Positions 34,858-43,168 of a stretch of 55,742 nucleotides of DNA are shown piece by piece (position 1 is the first letter of the stretch; each line of letters starts with the position of its first letter). Both the position numbers and the translations under genes were made by a program. The stretch comes from UMGS1279 sp045577495 (lineage in GTDB: Bacteria; Bacillota; Clostridia; Oscillospirales; Acutalibacteraceae). The notes beneath the pieces were generated by a model, which made no database searches, was not told where the DNA came from, and saw only the letters and a program-made list of their open reading frames with translations. The stretch lies in assembly GCA_045577495.1 (NCBI GenBank), contig JAZNIK010000071.1, positions 1 to 55,742 on the forward strand. The letters are read 5' to 3'.

Positions 34858-35622
34858 ATGTCAAAATTCAAAAGTTTTTTAAAATCATTCACACTTTACC
34901 AAAAACTGTTTCTTGCGGCGGTTGTAACCCTAACTGCAGGGTTTGTAATTTTCTTCCCCGAAAAAATGCTTGAGGCAGACTATTTAAAAGTCCCCGCACT
35001 TGTTATCTGCTCGGTAATAAGTGTAATATCAAACCCCCTTTGCGAGCTTTTAATCTCAAAACAAAGCAAATGGAACTTTGTTATCGACTTCTTTTTGATT
35101 GAGATTCCCGAGCTTATTATTTGCCTTCACTTTGGTTGGTATGCCGTTGCGGCAACCATTATGCTATTTTGGATGGTTATAGATGTTATAAGCTTTGTCC
35201 GTTGGAACAAGCACCCCGATGAAGAGGATGAAAATCTAACCAAGGTTAAACGCCTTAAGCCTTGGCAATCCTTACTTATGGTGGTTGGTGTTTTTGCTTT
35301 TGGTCTAATAGTTGGAACCCTTTTAAAATTCATCCCCGATGCCTCTGATACATATTTAGATGCTTTTGCTTCTGCAGTTGGTATGGCAAACGGAATTTTA
35401 CTACTTCTTAGATATAGCGAACAATGGATTGCTTGGCTCATTACCACCATCATTTATCTGTTTATGGATATTTCACAAGGTGCATACATTTTGCTTATCG
35501 GCGAAATTGCAATGCTTGTAAACACAATTTACGGAATAGTTAAATGGTATCTCTACACCAAAAAGCAGGAAGAAAAACAAGCAATGAAGGAAAAGGTAAC
35601 AAACACTAGTAATCAAGAATAA
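34858..35622 (+). CDS. pnuC: PnuC-like vitamin/nucleoside transporter
   Basis: A 254-residue protein with about seven hydrophobic helices and the PnuC-type C-terminal region: LLRYSEQWIAWLITTIIYLF, then an aromatic, membrane-embedded end IYGIVKWYLYTKK. PnuC proteins are facilitators for nicotinamide riboside (PnuC), thiamine (PnuT) or riboflavin (PnuX); the specificity is not resolved here. It starts 1 base after the amidohydrolase stop and ends before a terminator. A charged cytoplasmic loop (NKHPDEEDENLTKVKRLK) lies mid-protein. Confidence 0.72.
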   Translation: MSKFKSFLKSFTLYQKLFLAAVVTLTAGFVIFFPEKMLEADYLKVPALVICSVISVISNPLCELLISKQSKWNFVIDFFLIEIPELIICLHFGWYAVAATIMLFWMVIDVISFVRWNKHPDEEDENLTKVKRLKPWQSLLMVVGVFAFGLIVGTLLKFIPDASDTYLDAFASAVGMANGILLLLRYSEQWIAWLITTIIYLFMDISQGAYILLIGEIAMLVNTIYGIVKWYLYTKKQEEKQAMKEKVTNTSNQE

Positions 35623-35624
35623 CA

Positions 35625-35664
35625 AAAATCGCTGATTGCGTTTTGCAATCAGCGATTTTATTTT
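35625..35664. terminator. Bidirectional terminator
   Basis: AAAATCGCTGATTGC pairs with GCAATCAGCGATTTT, between the PnuC-like gene and the convergent yebC gene. Confidence 0.88.
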
Positions 35665-35669
35665 AGGAT

Positions 35670-36404
35670 TTATTCTTCATCCGGCATTTCCCAGTTATGC
35701 CATATGTCTTGAACATCGTCATTTTCCTCTAAAATGTCGATAAGTTTTTCCATCTTAACAACATCGTCGGGGTCGGTAAGTACAGTGGTTGTTGTGGGTA
35801 CATATGCCACCTCTGCCGAGAGGAATGAATATCCTGCTTCCTCCAAAGCATCACGCACAGCGCCCATATCATTAGCAGCGGTTGTGATTTCATATATACC
35901 ATCCTCGGCACCAAAATCCTCTGCTCCTGCTTCTAAAGCGGCCTCCATAACTGTATCCTCATCAAGCCCCTCGGCATCAATGGTGATAACACCTTGGCGA
36001 TTGAACATAAACATAACTGAGCCAGGTTGACCCATATTGCCGCCAAACTTATCAAAGTAATGACGCAAATCACCTGCGGTACGGTTTCGGTTATCTGTTA
36101 AAGCCTCAACAACAACGGCTACACCCGAAGGACCATAGCCCTCATAAACTATATCCTCATAGTTACTGCCATCGCCCTCGCCTGCTGCCTTTTTGATAAT
36201 ACGCTCGATATTATCATTCGGCACATTGGCGGCTTTTGCCTTTGCAATAACATCCTTTAGTTTACTGTTAACATTGGGGTCGGGGCCACCATTTTTAACA
36301 ACTACGGCAAGCTCGCGACCAATTTTGGTAAACACCTTGGCACGTTGTTGGTCTGTTTTTTCTTTCTTTCTTTTAATTGTGCTCCATTTGGAATGTCCTG
36401 ACAT
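35670..36404 (-). CDS. yebC: YebC/PmpR-family protein
   Basis: A 244-residue conserved protein starting MSGHSKWSTIKRKKEKTDQQRAK, the YebC signature, with YEGYGPSGVAVVVEALTDNRNRTA in the middle. The family was described as transcriptional regulators; recent work links members to translation through proline-rich stretches. It is the third gene after glmS and a membrane protein in the same direction. Confidence 0.95.
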   Translation of the reverse strand: MSGHSKWSTIKRKKEKTDQQRAKVFTKIGRELAVVVKNGGPDPNVNSKLKDVIAKAKAANVPNDNIERIIKKAAGEGDGSNYEDIVYEGYGPSGVAVVVEALTDNRNRTAGDLRHYFDKFGGNMGQPGSVMFMFNRQGVITIDAEGLDEDTVMEAALEAGAEDFGAEDGIYEITTAANDMGAVRDALEEAGYSFLSAEVAYVPTTTTVLTDPDDVVKMEKLIDILEENDDVQDIWHNWEMPDEE

Positions 36405-36428
36405 TTTAATCTGTCCTTTCGGGAATAT

Positions 36429-37100
36429 TTAATTGCCACTATTGGCAACTATATTTTTGATAAGTGTGTCTGACGCCTTAACCTTTTGCTCGATGCCTTT
36501 TTTATTTTCAAAAGTAGTACCCTTTGTTCTACGCCTTGAAATAACAAGCTCCTTAGGCCATATAAATTCCTTAGACACATTTTCTTTTGCTTTTTTTAAA
36601 AGTTTAGTATTGCTTATATCAAAGTAATATCCATCACCATTAGGTAAGCCAATATTCTCGCTAAAACCGTTATTGATTTCGCTATTTATCCAATCGTAAG
36701 TGGCTTTATCGGATATTAAAATTAGTGCGTTCGGCTCGTTAATAATCATTGACTGGAGTTTTTGGCGTTTAGCCATAATCATTTGGTATCCGCTTGCCTG
36801 CTCATCATAGGTGCAATCGGCTAAAACCACATTAATCTCGCCATCACCGTTAAGGTCCTCGCCATAATTTACAAGTTCTTTTTCTAAAGCCTTGATTTGA
36901 GGCGATGCCCATTCGACAGATGATGTTGAAAGCATAATGGTATAATCATACTCTGTTTTTGTTGTGCACTGCGCAACAATTACGCACAAAGTAAAAATTA
37001 TTACTATTGCAGTTATGGTATAAAATTTATAATGATACCAATAATTCTCCCACCAAGCCTTAAAGGTTTTTGGGCGGTTTACCAAATTTTCTCCTGCCAT
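36429..37100 (-). CDS. Unknown membrane-anchored protein with EF-hand-like loop
   Basis: A 223-residue protein I do not recognise. A cytoplasmic segment rich in Trp/Tyr (FKAWWENYWYHYKFYTIT) leads into one transmembrane helix (about 26-46) and an external domain. Residues about 81-90, DLNGDGEINV, match a dockerin/EF-hand calcium loop (D-x-N-x-D-G-x-I). The segment ALILISDKATYDWINSE and a basic SRRRTK stretch follow. It lies between glmS and yebC with gaps of 9 and 24 bases, so it is co-transcribed with them. Similar proteins appear in Clostridia as hypotheticals. Confidence 0.6.
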   Translation of the reverse strand: MAGENLVNRPKTFKAWWENYWYHYKFYTITAIVIIFTLCVIVAQCTTKTEYDYTIMLSTSSVEWASPQIKALEKELVNYGEDLNGDGEINVVLADCTYDEQASGYQMIMAKRQKLQSMIINEPNALILISDKATYDWINSEINNGFSENIGLPNGDGYYFDISNTKLLKKAKENVSKEFIWPKELVISRRRTKGTTFENKKGIEQKVKASDTLIKNIVANSGN

Positions 37101-37109
37101 TGTTTCTCC

Positions 37110-38936
37110 CTATTCAACAGTTACAGATTTTGCTAGGTTACGGGGTTTATCAATATCGCATCCTTTATAGAGTGCAACATAATAAGCAAATATTTGAAGC
37201 GGTACAACCTCAACAGAGGCAAGTAACAAAGGATGTGTTTTAGGCAAGTAAACAACCTCGTCTGCTTCCTTATGAATTATATTATCGCCCTCGTTGGCGA
37301 TTGCCAAAATAAAGGCTCCTCTTGCCTTAACCTCTTTAATGTTGCTCATGGTTTTATGAATAAGCGCATCATAAGAGGATAACGCAATAACCATTCTTCC
37401 ATCTTCAATCAAGGATATTGTGCCGTGCTTTAGTTCTCCTGCGGCATATGCCTCAGAGGTAAGATACGATATTTCCTTAAGCTTTAATGACCCCTCTAAT
37501 GCCACAGCGTAATCTATATTTCTGCCAATAAAAAACACCGAGTCCATCTTATGATGCTTTTTGGCAAGTGCCTTTAAACTATCCTCTAGAGCAAACACTC
37601 TATTAACCTTTTCGGGTAGTGCGCGTATTTCCTCCAAAAGATTATCTAACACAGACTGATTTGCACTGCCTAAACGCTCGGCGGCGTAAATTGCAAAAAG
37701 ATATAAAACTATAAGCTGGGTTGAATATGCCTTAGTTGTTGCAACGGCAATTTCAGGGCCAGCCCAAGTATATATAACATCATCCGACGCTTTGGCAATT
37801 GAACTACCCACAACATTTACTATCGACAAAATGTGTGCGCCGCGACTTTTAGCTTCCTTAAGGGCGGCTAAAGTGTCTGCCGTTTCACCCGACTGGCTAA
37901 TGATTATTGCCAAAGTTTTTTCATCAACAATTGGGTTTCGATAACGGAACTCAGATGCTAAATCAACCTCTACAGGCAAACGCAAAAGCTCCTCAAACAT
38001 ATATTTAGCAACTGCACCGACATGATAAGCCGAGCCACAGGCAGAAATCACAATTTTGTTTATGCCTTTAAGCTTTTGGTCGGTTAGGTTAAGCCCTTCA
38101 AAAAATACCTTTGAGCTTTTAATTCTAGGTTCAAAGGTTTTAGCAATAACTTCGGGTTGCTCTTTTATTTCTTTCATCATAAAGTGGTCGTAACCACCCT
38201 TTTCAGCCGAATCAATACTCCAACTAACAAAACTTGCCTCACGACTTATTGCCTCGCCTTTGTTGTTAAAAATATTAACCGAATCGCCCTTTAAAACACA
38301 AATTTCTCCATTCTCAAGGTATAACACATTTTTGGTATACGAAACAAGAGCCGTAATATCAGATGCGATAAAATTATTTTTATTACCAAGACCTATAATT
38401 AAAGGACTAAAGCGACGAACCGCATACAGTGTTTTAGGGTGCTCTTTGCATATAATACCGAGCGAATAGGAACCCTCTAAACGATTTATGGCTTTAGAGA
38501 TTGCCGAAAAAACATCCCCATCATAATACATTTCTAAAAGATGGGCAACAACCTCAGTATCAGTTTCGCTTTTAAAGGTAATGCCATTTGATACAAGCTC
38601 ACTTTTAAGTTCACTATAATTTTCAATAATTCCGTTATGAACAATCGCAAAATTGCCATTATAACTTAAATGTGGATGTGCGTTTTGCTTACAGGGTGCG
38701 CCGTGAGTCGCCCAACGGGTATGACCAATGCCGATTGTTCCCTCAATCGACTCTCCGTTGTTGGTACCTTCCTTAAGTGTTGAAATCCTCTGAGAAGTTT
38801 TTAAAACCTTTATATCAGAGCCATCAATAACGGCAATTCCCGCCGAGTCATAGCCACGATACTCAAGTCTTTCAAGACCTTCAAGAAGAATAGGTGCGGA
38901 TTTTCTTTCTCCAACGAATCCAATGATTCCACACAT
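37110..38936 (-). CDS. glmS: Glucosamine-fructose-6-phosphate aminotransferase (isomerizing)
   Basis: Makes glucosamine-6-phosphate, the entry to peptidoglycan amino sugars. The amidotransferase nucleophile is Cys2 of MCGIIGFVGERK. The glutaminase domain has GHTRWATHGAP, and two SIS domains have ACGSAYHVGAVAKY and FFIGRNIDYAVALEGSLKLKE. It ends KSVTVE as usual. The start at 38936 places Cys at position 2; the longer frame upstream is not used. Length 608 is standard. Confidence 0.97.
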   Translation of the reverse strand: MCGIIGFVGERKSAPILLEGLERLEYRGYDSAGIAVIDGSDIKVLKTSQRISTLKEGTNNGESIEGTIGIGHTRWATHGAPCKQNAHPHLSYNGNFAIVHNGIIENYSELKSELVSNGITFKSETDTEVVAHLLEMYYDGDVFSAISKAINRLEGSYSLGIICKEHPKTLYAVRRFSPLIIGLGNKNNFIASDITALVSYTKNVLYLENGEICVLKGDSVNIFNNKGEAISREASFVSWSIDSAEKGGYDHFMMKEIKEQPEVIAKTFEPRIKSSKVFFEGLNLTDQKLKGINKIVISACGSAYHVGAVAKYMFEELLRLPVEVDLASEFRYRNPIVDEKTLAIIISQSGETADTLAALKEAKSRGAHILSIVNVVGSSIAKASDDVIYTWAGPEIAVATTKAYSTQLIVLYLFAIYAAERLGSANQSVLDNLLEEIRALPEKVNRVFALEDSLKALAKKHHKMDSVFFIGRNIDYAVALEGSLKLKEISYLTSEAYAAGELKHGTISLIEDGRMVIALSSYDALIHKTMSNIKEVKARGAFILAIANEGDNIIHKEADEVVYLPKTHPLLLASVEVVPLQIFAYYVALYKGCDIDKPRNLAKSVTVE

Positions 38937-39018
38937 ATATATTCCCACCAATGTTAAGTATTTGTACCGATTTTTATTCGGCACAGATTTAGCATTCCCA
39001 AAAGAAAATCCAAATAGT
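38937..39018 (-). promoter_or_regulatory. glmS leader with hairpin, no ribozyme seen
   Basis: The leader of about 75 bases contains the hairpin GTGCCGA / TCGGTAC (38965-38985). I looked for the conserved core of the glmS ribozyme and do not find it; the leader is also too short. Confidence 0.4.
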
Positions 39019-39047
39019 ATTATAACAAAAAATAAAAAATTAGTCAA
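39019..39047 (-). promoter_or_regulatory. Promoter of glmS operon
   Basis: Minus-strand TTGACT (39042-39047), a 17-base spacer and TATAAT (39019-39024). Confidence 0.8.
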
Positions 39048-39102
39048 TAATAATAAAAAGAGAAAAAAAGCAAAAAAATACCCTAAAAGATTGATAAAAC
39101 AC

Positions 39103-39131
39103 TTGACAAAACGCCAAAAATAGAATAATAT
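39103..39131 (+). promoter_or_regulatory. Promoter of tRNA-Leu
   Basis: TTGACA (39103-39108), a 17-base spacer and TAATAT (39126-39131), about 19 bases before the tRNA. Confidence 0.8.
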
Positions 39132-39149
39132 ATTATTTGTTAATAATTT

Positions 39150-39236
39150 GCCGCTGTGGTGGAATAGGCAGACACAAGGGACTTAAAATCCCTCGGTAGC
39201 AATATCGTGCCGGTTCAAGTCCGGCCAGCGGCACCA
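39150..39236 (+). tRNA. tRNA-Leu (anticodon TAA)
   Basis: An 87-base class II tRNA with encoded CCA. The acceptor stem GCCGCTG pairs with CAGCGGC, then discriminator A and CCA. The anticodon stem AGGGA/TCCCT encloses CTTAAAA with anticodon TAA. A long variable arm (CGGTAGCAATATCG) and the T arm GCCGGTTCAAGTCCGGC follow. It reads UUA codons. Confidence 0.97.
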
Positions 39237-39243
39237 AAGCATT

Positions 39244-39292
39244 CAAACCCGAACCTTTTACCAATCGGTGAAACGTTCGGGTTTGTTGTTTT
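39244..39292 (+). terminator. Terminator of tRNA-Leu
   Basis: CAAACCCGAAC (39244-39254) pairs with GTTCGGGTTTG (39275-39285), followed by TTGTTTTCTT. Confidence 0.8.
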
Positions 39293-39320
39293 CTTAAAAG
39301 ATGTTAAATAGCCTTTGTTT

Positions 39321-39355
39321 GTGGCAGTACAGAGTTAGTCGCTCTGTACTGCCAC
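39321..39355. repeat. Perfect 14-bp inverted repeat
   Basis: GTGGCAGTACAGAG and CTCTGTACTGCCAC enclose a 7-base loop. It lies between the tRNA and the transglutaminase-like gene. It could be a leader hairpin or a weak terminator, or a trace of a mobile element; no T run follows directly. Confidence 0.6.
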
Positions 39356-39397
39356 TTCTTCGTTTCAATGAATTTTCGTACATAAAGGAGAATTGAA

Positions 39398-40282
39398 ATG
39401 AAGACCACAAAAACAAGAATTATTTTCTTTGCTATAGCACTTACATATAATCTGCTACTTGGTTTATACCTAAAAGACTTTTTTGTGCTTTCACCTATGC
39501 TGTTCACATTCTATTTGCTCTCAGCATTATCGACCTTGTTTTTCGTCCTGAAAATACGGTCAACACCTATGCGTGCAATCGTGTGTGTCGTTCTATTTTT
39601 CGTCCTTATGATGAGCGCAGTCAGTTTTGTTTGTTGCCGGAGATTTCTACCGATTATGACTATGCTGACAACGGCAGTTGAAATGATGTACTTGGCAATT
39701 TTCGATAACAACTCCGGTAAAGATAAATTGCTTACGAAAATTTATATTTTGGCAATATCGGCACTTATTGTAGTGACTCTGTTCTTCTCGTACAATTTTG
39801 TCTGCAAACCGGAAGCCCCCTACCTCCTTAACGGCGGTGCAACTCTATGGGACACGCAGACGGAAGAACTTGCTGACGAAATTTGTGCCGACTGTAATAC
39901 CGATGAAGAAAAAGTAAAGGCAATATATGAATGGATGATCCATAATTTTGAGTATGACTATGAATGTGAACCCATTGTTCAATACTTCAACGTTCGTAAA
40001 ACCTTAAGCACACGAAAAGGAATCTGTTATGACTTTTCCCATCTGTTTGCCGCACTATGTCGGAGTCAAAACATCCATTGCTATGTGGTTGATGGTGACA
40101 AGCGTGATAACACTCAATATCACCATACTTGGAACCGAGTTTATTTTAATTGCTCTTGGTGGAATATGGACATTACCTTTGATACTGCCCAACGTCAGAA
40201 TCAAGGCGAACTTTACGGTTTTCGTGAAATTGACGATGCATTTGTTACGGATGAAGAATTTTTCATAACGAAGATATATTAA
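39398..40282 (+). CDS. Membrane protein with transglutaminase-like domain
   Basis: A 294-residue protein. Four to five N-terminal hydrophobic helices (about 8-145) precede a transglutaminase-core cysteine-protease-like domain (about 175-290). The catalytic triad is visible as Cys in STRKGICYDFSHLF, His in YHHTWNRV and Asp in NMDITFD. The domain is usually a peptidase or peptide cross-linking fold; with this topology it faces one side of the membrane. Substrate unknown. It begins the accessory region behind the tRNA. AAAGGAGAATTGAA precedes the ATG. Confidence 0.82.
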   Translation: MKTTKTRIIFFAIALTYNLLLGLYLKDFFVLSPMLFTFYLLSALSTLFFVLKIRSTPMRAIVCVVLFFVLMMSAVSFVCCRRFLPIMTMLTTAVEMMYLAIFDNNSGKDKLLTKIYILAISALIVVTLFFSYNFVCKPEAPYLLNGGATLWDTQTEELADEICADCNTDEEKVKAIYEWMIHNFEYDYECEPIVQYFNVRKTLSTRKGICYDFSHLFAALCRSQNIHCYVVDGDKRDNTQYHHTWNRVYFNCSWWNMDITFDTAQRQNQGELYGFREIDDAFVTDEEFFITKIY

Positions 40283-40285
40283 GAG

Positions 40286-40322
40286 CATTATAAAAGCCGC
40301 CCACTCGGGCGGTTTTGCTTTG
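40286..40322 (+). terminator. Terminator of the transglutaminase-like gene
   Basis: GCCGCCC pairs with GGGCGGT(T) around ACTC, followed by TTTGCTTTG. Confidence 0.8.
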
Positions 40323-40344
40323 ATTAAATTTGTAGTAATAAAAA

Positions 40345-40361
40345 TGCCGTTATCGGCAAAA
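40345..40361. promoter_or_regulatory. Operator-like palindrome upstream of fic
   Basis: TGCCGTTATCGGCA (40345-40358) is a near-palindrome. Its right arm TATCGGCAAAA (40351-40361) recurs in inverted form as TTTTGCCGATA at 40395-40405, between the -35 and -10 boxes of the Fic gene. The N-terminal HTH of the Fic protein is the obvious candidate ligand. Confidence 0.55.
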
Positions 40362-40388
40362 ATATGAATAAATATTATTTTCGTTTAA

Positions 40389-40417
40389 TTGACATTTTGC
40401 CGATATTATGGTATACT
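40389..40417 (+). promoter_or_regulatory. Promoter of the Fic gene
   Basis: TTGACA (40389-40394), a 17-base spacer and TATACT (40412-40417). The spacer contains one arm of the inverted operator-like motif. Confidence 0.8.
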
Positions 40418-40444
40418 AATAGCAGTAAATTTGGAGGTAGGAAT

Positions 40445-41335
40445 ATGAAATATCTATCCGTTAAAGAGATTGCTTTACTTTGGAACACATCCGAGCGTAG
40501 CGTTCGTAATTATTGTGCCGCAGGTCGTGTTCCTGGTGCTTTTCTTACGGGCAAGACTTGGAACATTCCCGAAAATGCCGAGAAACCCGAAAGAAGTAAT
40601 AAAAGCCAACCTGCGCCGCAAACCCTACTTGATATATTGAAAGAGGAAAAGCGCGGTCAGGTACACGGCGGAATTTATCATAAAATACAGATTGAGCTAA
40701 CCTATAACTCTAACCATATTGAAGGCAGTCGTCTTACCCATGATCAGACACGCTATATCTTTGAAACAAATACCATTGGCTTAACCGAGGAAGGTGTGCG
40801 TGTTGATGATATTATCGAAACCACCACCCATTTCCGCTGTATCGATGAAATTATCGAAAACGCTAAATCGCAGCTAAGCGAAAAATTTATTAAGCATCTG
40901 CATTTTATTCTCAAGACTGGAACAAGTGATTCGAAAAAAGATTGGTTTGCCGTTGGCGATTATAAAAAGTTACCTAACGAAGTAGGCGGTATGGAAACAA
41001 CTCTTCCTGAAGATGTGTCGGCTGAAATGAGAAAACTACTTGCTGATTATAACAGCAAAGAGAATGTTACACTTGAAGATATCATCGAGTTCCACGTACT
41101 GTTTGAACGCATTCACCCTTTCCAAGACGGTAATGGTCGTGTCGGCAGACTCATTATGTTCAAGGAATGCTTAAAACACGGCATCGTTCCGTTCATTATT
41201 GAAGATAAAATAAAAATGTTCTATTACCGCGGATTGTAAGAATGGAATCAAGAAAAAGGATATCTCACCGATACCTGCCTTTCAGCACAGGATGTATTCA
41301 AAAATCACCTAGATTATTTTAGAATCAAATATTAA
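40445..41335 (+). pseudogene. HTH-Fic AMPylase, interrupted by in-frame TAA
   Basis: An N-terminal MerR/excisionase-like HTH (about 1-42, KYLSVKEIALLWNTSERSVRN) precedes a Fic domain. The inhibitory motif S89-x3-E93-G94 lies in YNSNHIEGS, and the active motif HPFQDGNGRVGR is at 224-235, so the AMP-transfer core is intact. Translation stops at TAA 41237-41239 after YYRGL. The same frame then continues for 31 codons (EWNQEKGYLTDTCLSAQDVF) to a second TAA at 41333-41335, which is the normal Fic C-terminus. A single change of AAA or AAG to TAA explains this. The truncated 264-residue protein might still work, since the missing part is a terminal helix. Confidence 0.85.
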
Positions 41336-41351
41336 TTTGATATATTAGAAC

Positions 41352-41394
41352 AAAAATCCTCTCGATATCACTGATGCTAATCGAGAGGATTTTT
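41352..41394. terminator. Bidirectional terminator
   Basis: AAAAATCCTCTCGAT pairs with ATCGAGAGGATTTTT around a 13-base loop, between the Fic gene and the convergent radical SAM gene. Confidence 0.85.
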
Positions 41395-41435
41395 GATTTT
41401 AGATTTCAAAAACGAGTAAAAAGTTTAATTTTAAA

Positions 41436-41465
41436 ACTATAAAAGATTGTACAATCTTTTATAGT
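41436..41465. repeat. Perfect 30-bp palindrome at the radical SAM stop codon
   Basis: ACTATAAAAGATTGT is followed directly by its exact reverse complement, with no loop. It covers the last codons and the TAG of the radical SAM gene and is followed on the minus strand by TTTTAAAATT. It may act as an intrinsic terminator or a protein-binding site. Confidence 0.75.
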
Positions 41466-43113
41466 ACAACTCATTTTTCTCAACGGAATTCTTTTTTACT
41501 AAATATAGTTGTAAAATATCTTTTAATTGCTCATTTGTATTACTTTCAACAGCTACCATATCGGTAGAAGATTCTGATAATACTTTTAACAAAAGCTTTT
41601 TATCTTCCGAAGAGAGATTGTTATACATTTTCTTCCAGACGCTAGATAATCCAATGTCATCAAAATAATTTCTAAAGCGAATGAAATCATCTGGCATAGA
41701 GAGAATTTCTATAAATTCTTCTGGTGTTGTGCCATAAGCACGTTCGAAAAAGTCCTTTTCTTTAGCAACTACCCCGGATGTAACATTTAAAATAATATTT
41801 ATCGCCCTAAGATATTTTTTGCACCAAAATTTACCAACGTAATTTCTATCGATTTCTTCAATAGACGCATACTTCATAGGAAATGAAAATAGACTGACTT
41901 TTTTATCCTTATGTCTTTGGCAGAAATCTATATTTATAGATAAGCGAGTCCAAAGATCTTCGGGCTTGTCCTTATAGTTGAACAATAAATAGTTTGAAAA
42001 ATCTTTTATTCCGTATTTGGCCGCATTTTCTAGTGCTGTTAAATACACTTCTTTCGTTTCTAGGTGGTCAAATGCGATTCTGCAGGGTTTTACTGCCAAA
42101 CTCGACATTATTTCGGCTTTCTTTTCTGTGAAAAGTCTTGCATCAAGGCCCTGGTTAAAATCAATATATCTTTTTATTTTATGATAATTATATCTGCTAA
42201 AAAAGTTAGATATGTACTCTTTATTGTTAAGGATAGTTCGGACAAAAACTTCATCATTGTTGGCATCTATTAAATCTATGATAGTTTGCAATTTTGATTT
42301 ATCTTCTGTGTTTATGCGATTAAAATTAATAGACTTGAATTCTTGTTTTATTCTTGTGAGCAAATTATTGTAACTTTTACCTATACTAATTCTCGAAGCC
42401 AAGCTTTCCAAAAAGTATGGCATATTACTGTTTTTCTGACATGTGTTATTTTTACTGCCAAAACCTAACGATTCTATGGTGGCTACATTTTCTTCAAATT
42501 TTGTTGAATATAAGATGTTATTATCCATTATCAACAGGTTTTTCTTGATTCCAAATTGTTGGTCAACACGCTTGATTTGATCTTCTATATTAGGACAATC
42601 ATAAAAATTGGGTTCTAATGTTTTAACCGCACAAAAACTGCATTTTCGTGGACATCCCCTAGATGTATATATAAAATAACTATCAGCAGCAGGATAGTCA
42701 TATTCTATATCCCAAAGAATATCATAATCAAGAGGTAAAACGTCTATATTGACATTATCGGAGAAACCTAACACATTTGAAGATGTTAATTGTCCAGTAA
42801 GTATATTAAGATCAGGAATTTCTTGCTTGAATTTCTCTGGCATAATAGTTGCAGCAATACCACCAACAAAAATGTTATTTAAGCCTAATATTGAAGCATA
42901 GTACTTTATTGATTTGATACACATATCAAAATCAAATGTAAACAATGTGGTTATAAATACCTTATTGAAAGTAATAACTTCGTTTTTAGGTAGTAAACCT
43001 TTATGAAATTGTACAAAATCTCCCTTACTTTTGTAATAGGAAGAAATTTTCATCAATCCAATTGGAGGATACTTGTTTTTATAATTTGGCTCAACAAGTA
43101 ATATTCTTTCCAT
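41437..43113 (-). CDS. Radical SAM protein of unknown substrate
   Basis: A 558-residue protein. The N-terminal ~130 residues resemble a cobalamin-binding-like Rossmann domain (RILLVEPNYKNKYPPIGLMKIS, FVGGIAATIMPEKF). The cluster motif is C154-x3-C158-x2-C161 in SRGCPRKCSFCAV. A central insertion and a long helical C-terminal part make it larger than a typical B12-binding radical SAM enzyme. It is the last gene of an operon with a nucleotide-cyclase-like and an Hsp90-like ATPase gene, an association I do not know from described systems. The start at 43113 (MERILLVEP) has GGTGAT close upstream; the ATG at 43140 has no ribosome site. Confidence 0.72.
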   Translation of the reverse strand: MERILLVEPNYKNKYPPIGLMKISSYYKSKGDFVQFHKGLLPKNEVITFNKVFITTLFTFDFDMCIKSIKYYASILGLNNIFVGGIAATIMPEKFKQEIPDLNILTGQLTSSNVLGFSDNVNIDVLPLDYDILWDIEYDYPAADSYFIYTSRGCPRKCSFCAVKTLEPNFYDCPNIEDQIKRVDQQFGIKKNLLIMDNNILYSTKFEENVATIESLGFGSKNNTCQKNSNMPYFLESLASRISIGKSYNNLLTRIKQEFKSINFNRINTEDKSKLQTIIDLIDANNDEVFVRTILNNKEYISNFFSRYNYHKIKRYIDFNQGLDARLFTEKKAEIMSSLAVKPCRIAFDHLETKEVYLTALENAAKYGIKDFSNYLLFNYKDKPEDLWTRLSINIDFCQRHKDKKVSLFSFPMKYASIEEIDRNYVGKFWCKKYLRAINIILNVTSGVVAKEKDFFERAYGTTPEEFIEILSMPDDFIRFRNYFDDIGLSSVWKKMYNNLSSEDKKLLLKVLSESSTDMVAVESNTNEQLKDILQLYLVKKNSVEKNELYYKRLYNLL

Positions 43114-43168
43114 AACAATCACCATCAATAAGTCTACCATGAAGCGCGTGGATTTGTAAAGAGTTTTT

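Noticed and set aside
38937..39018. glmS ribozyme
   Set aside because: The leader is too short and the conserved ribozyme core is absent; only a small hairpin is present.
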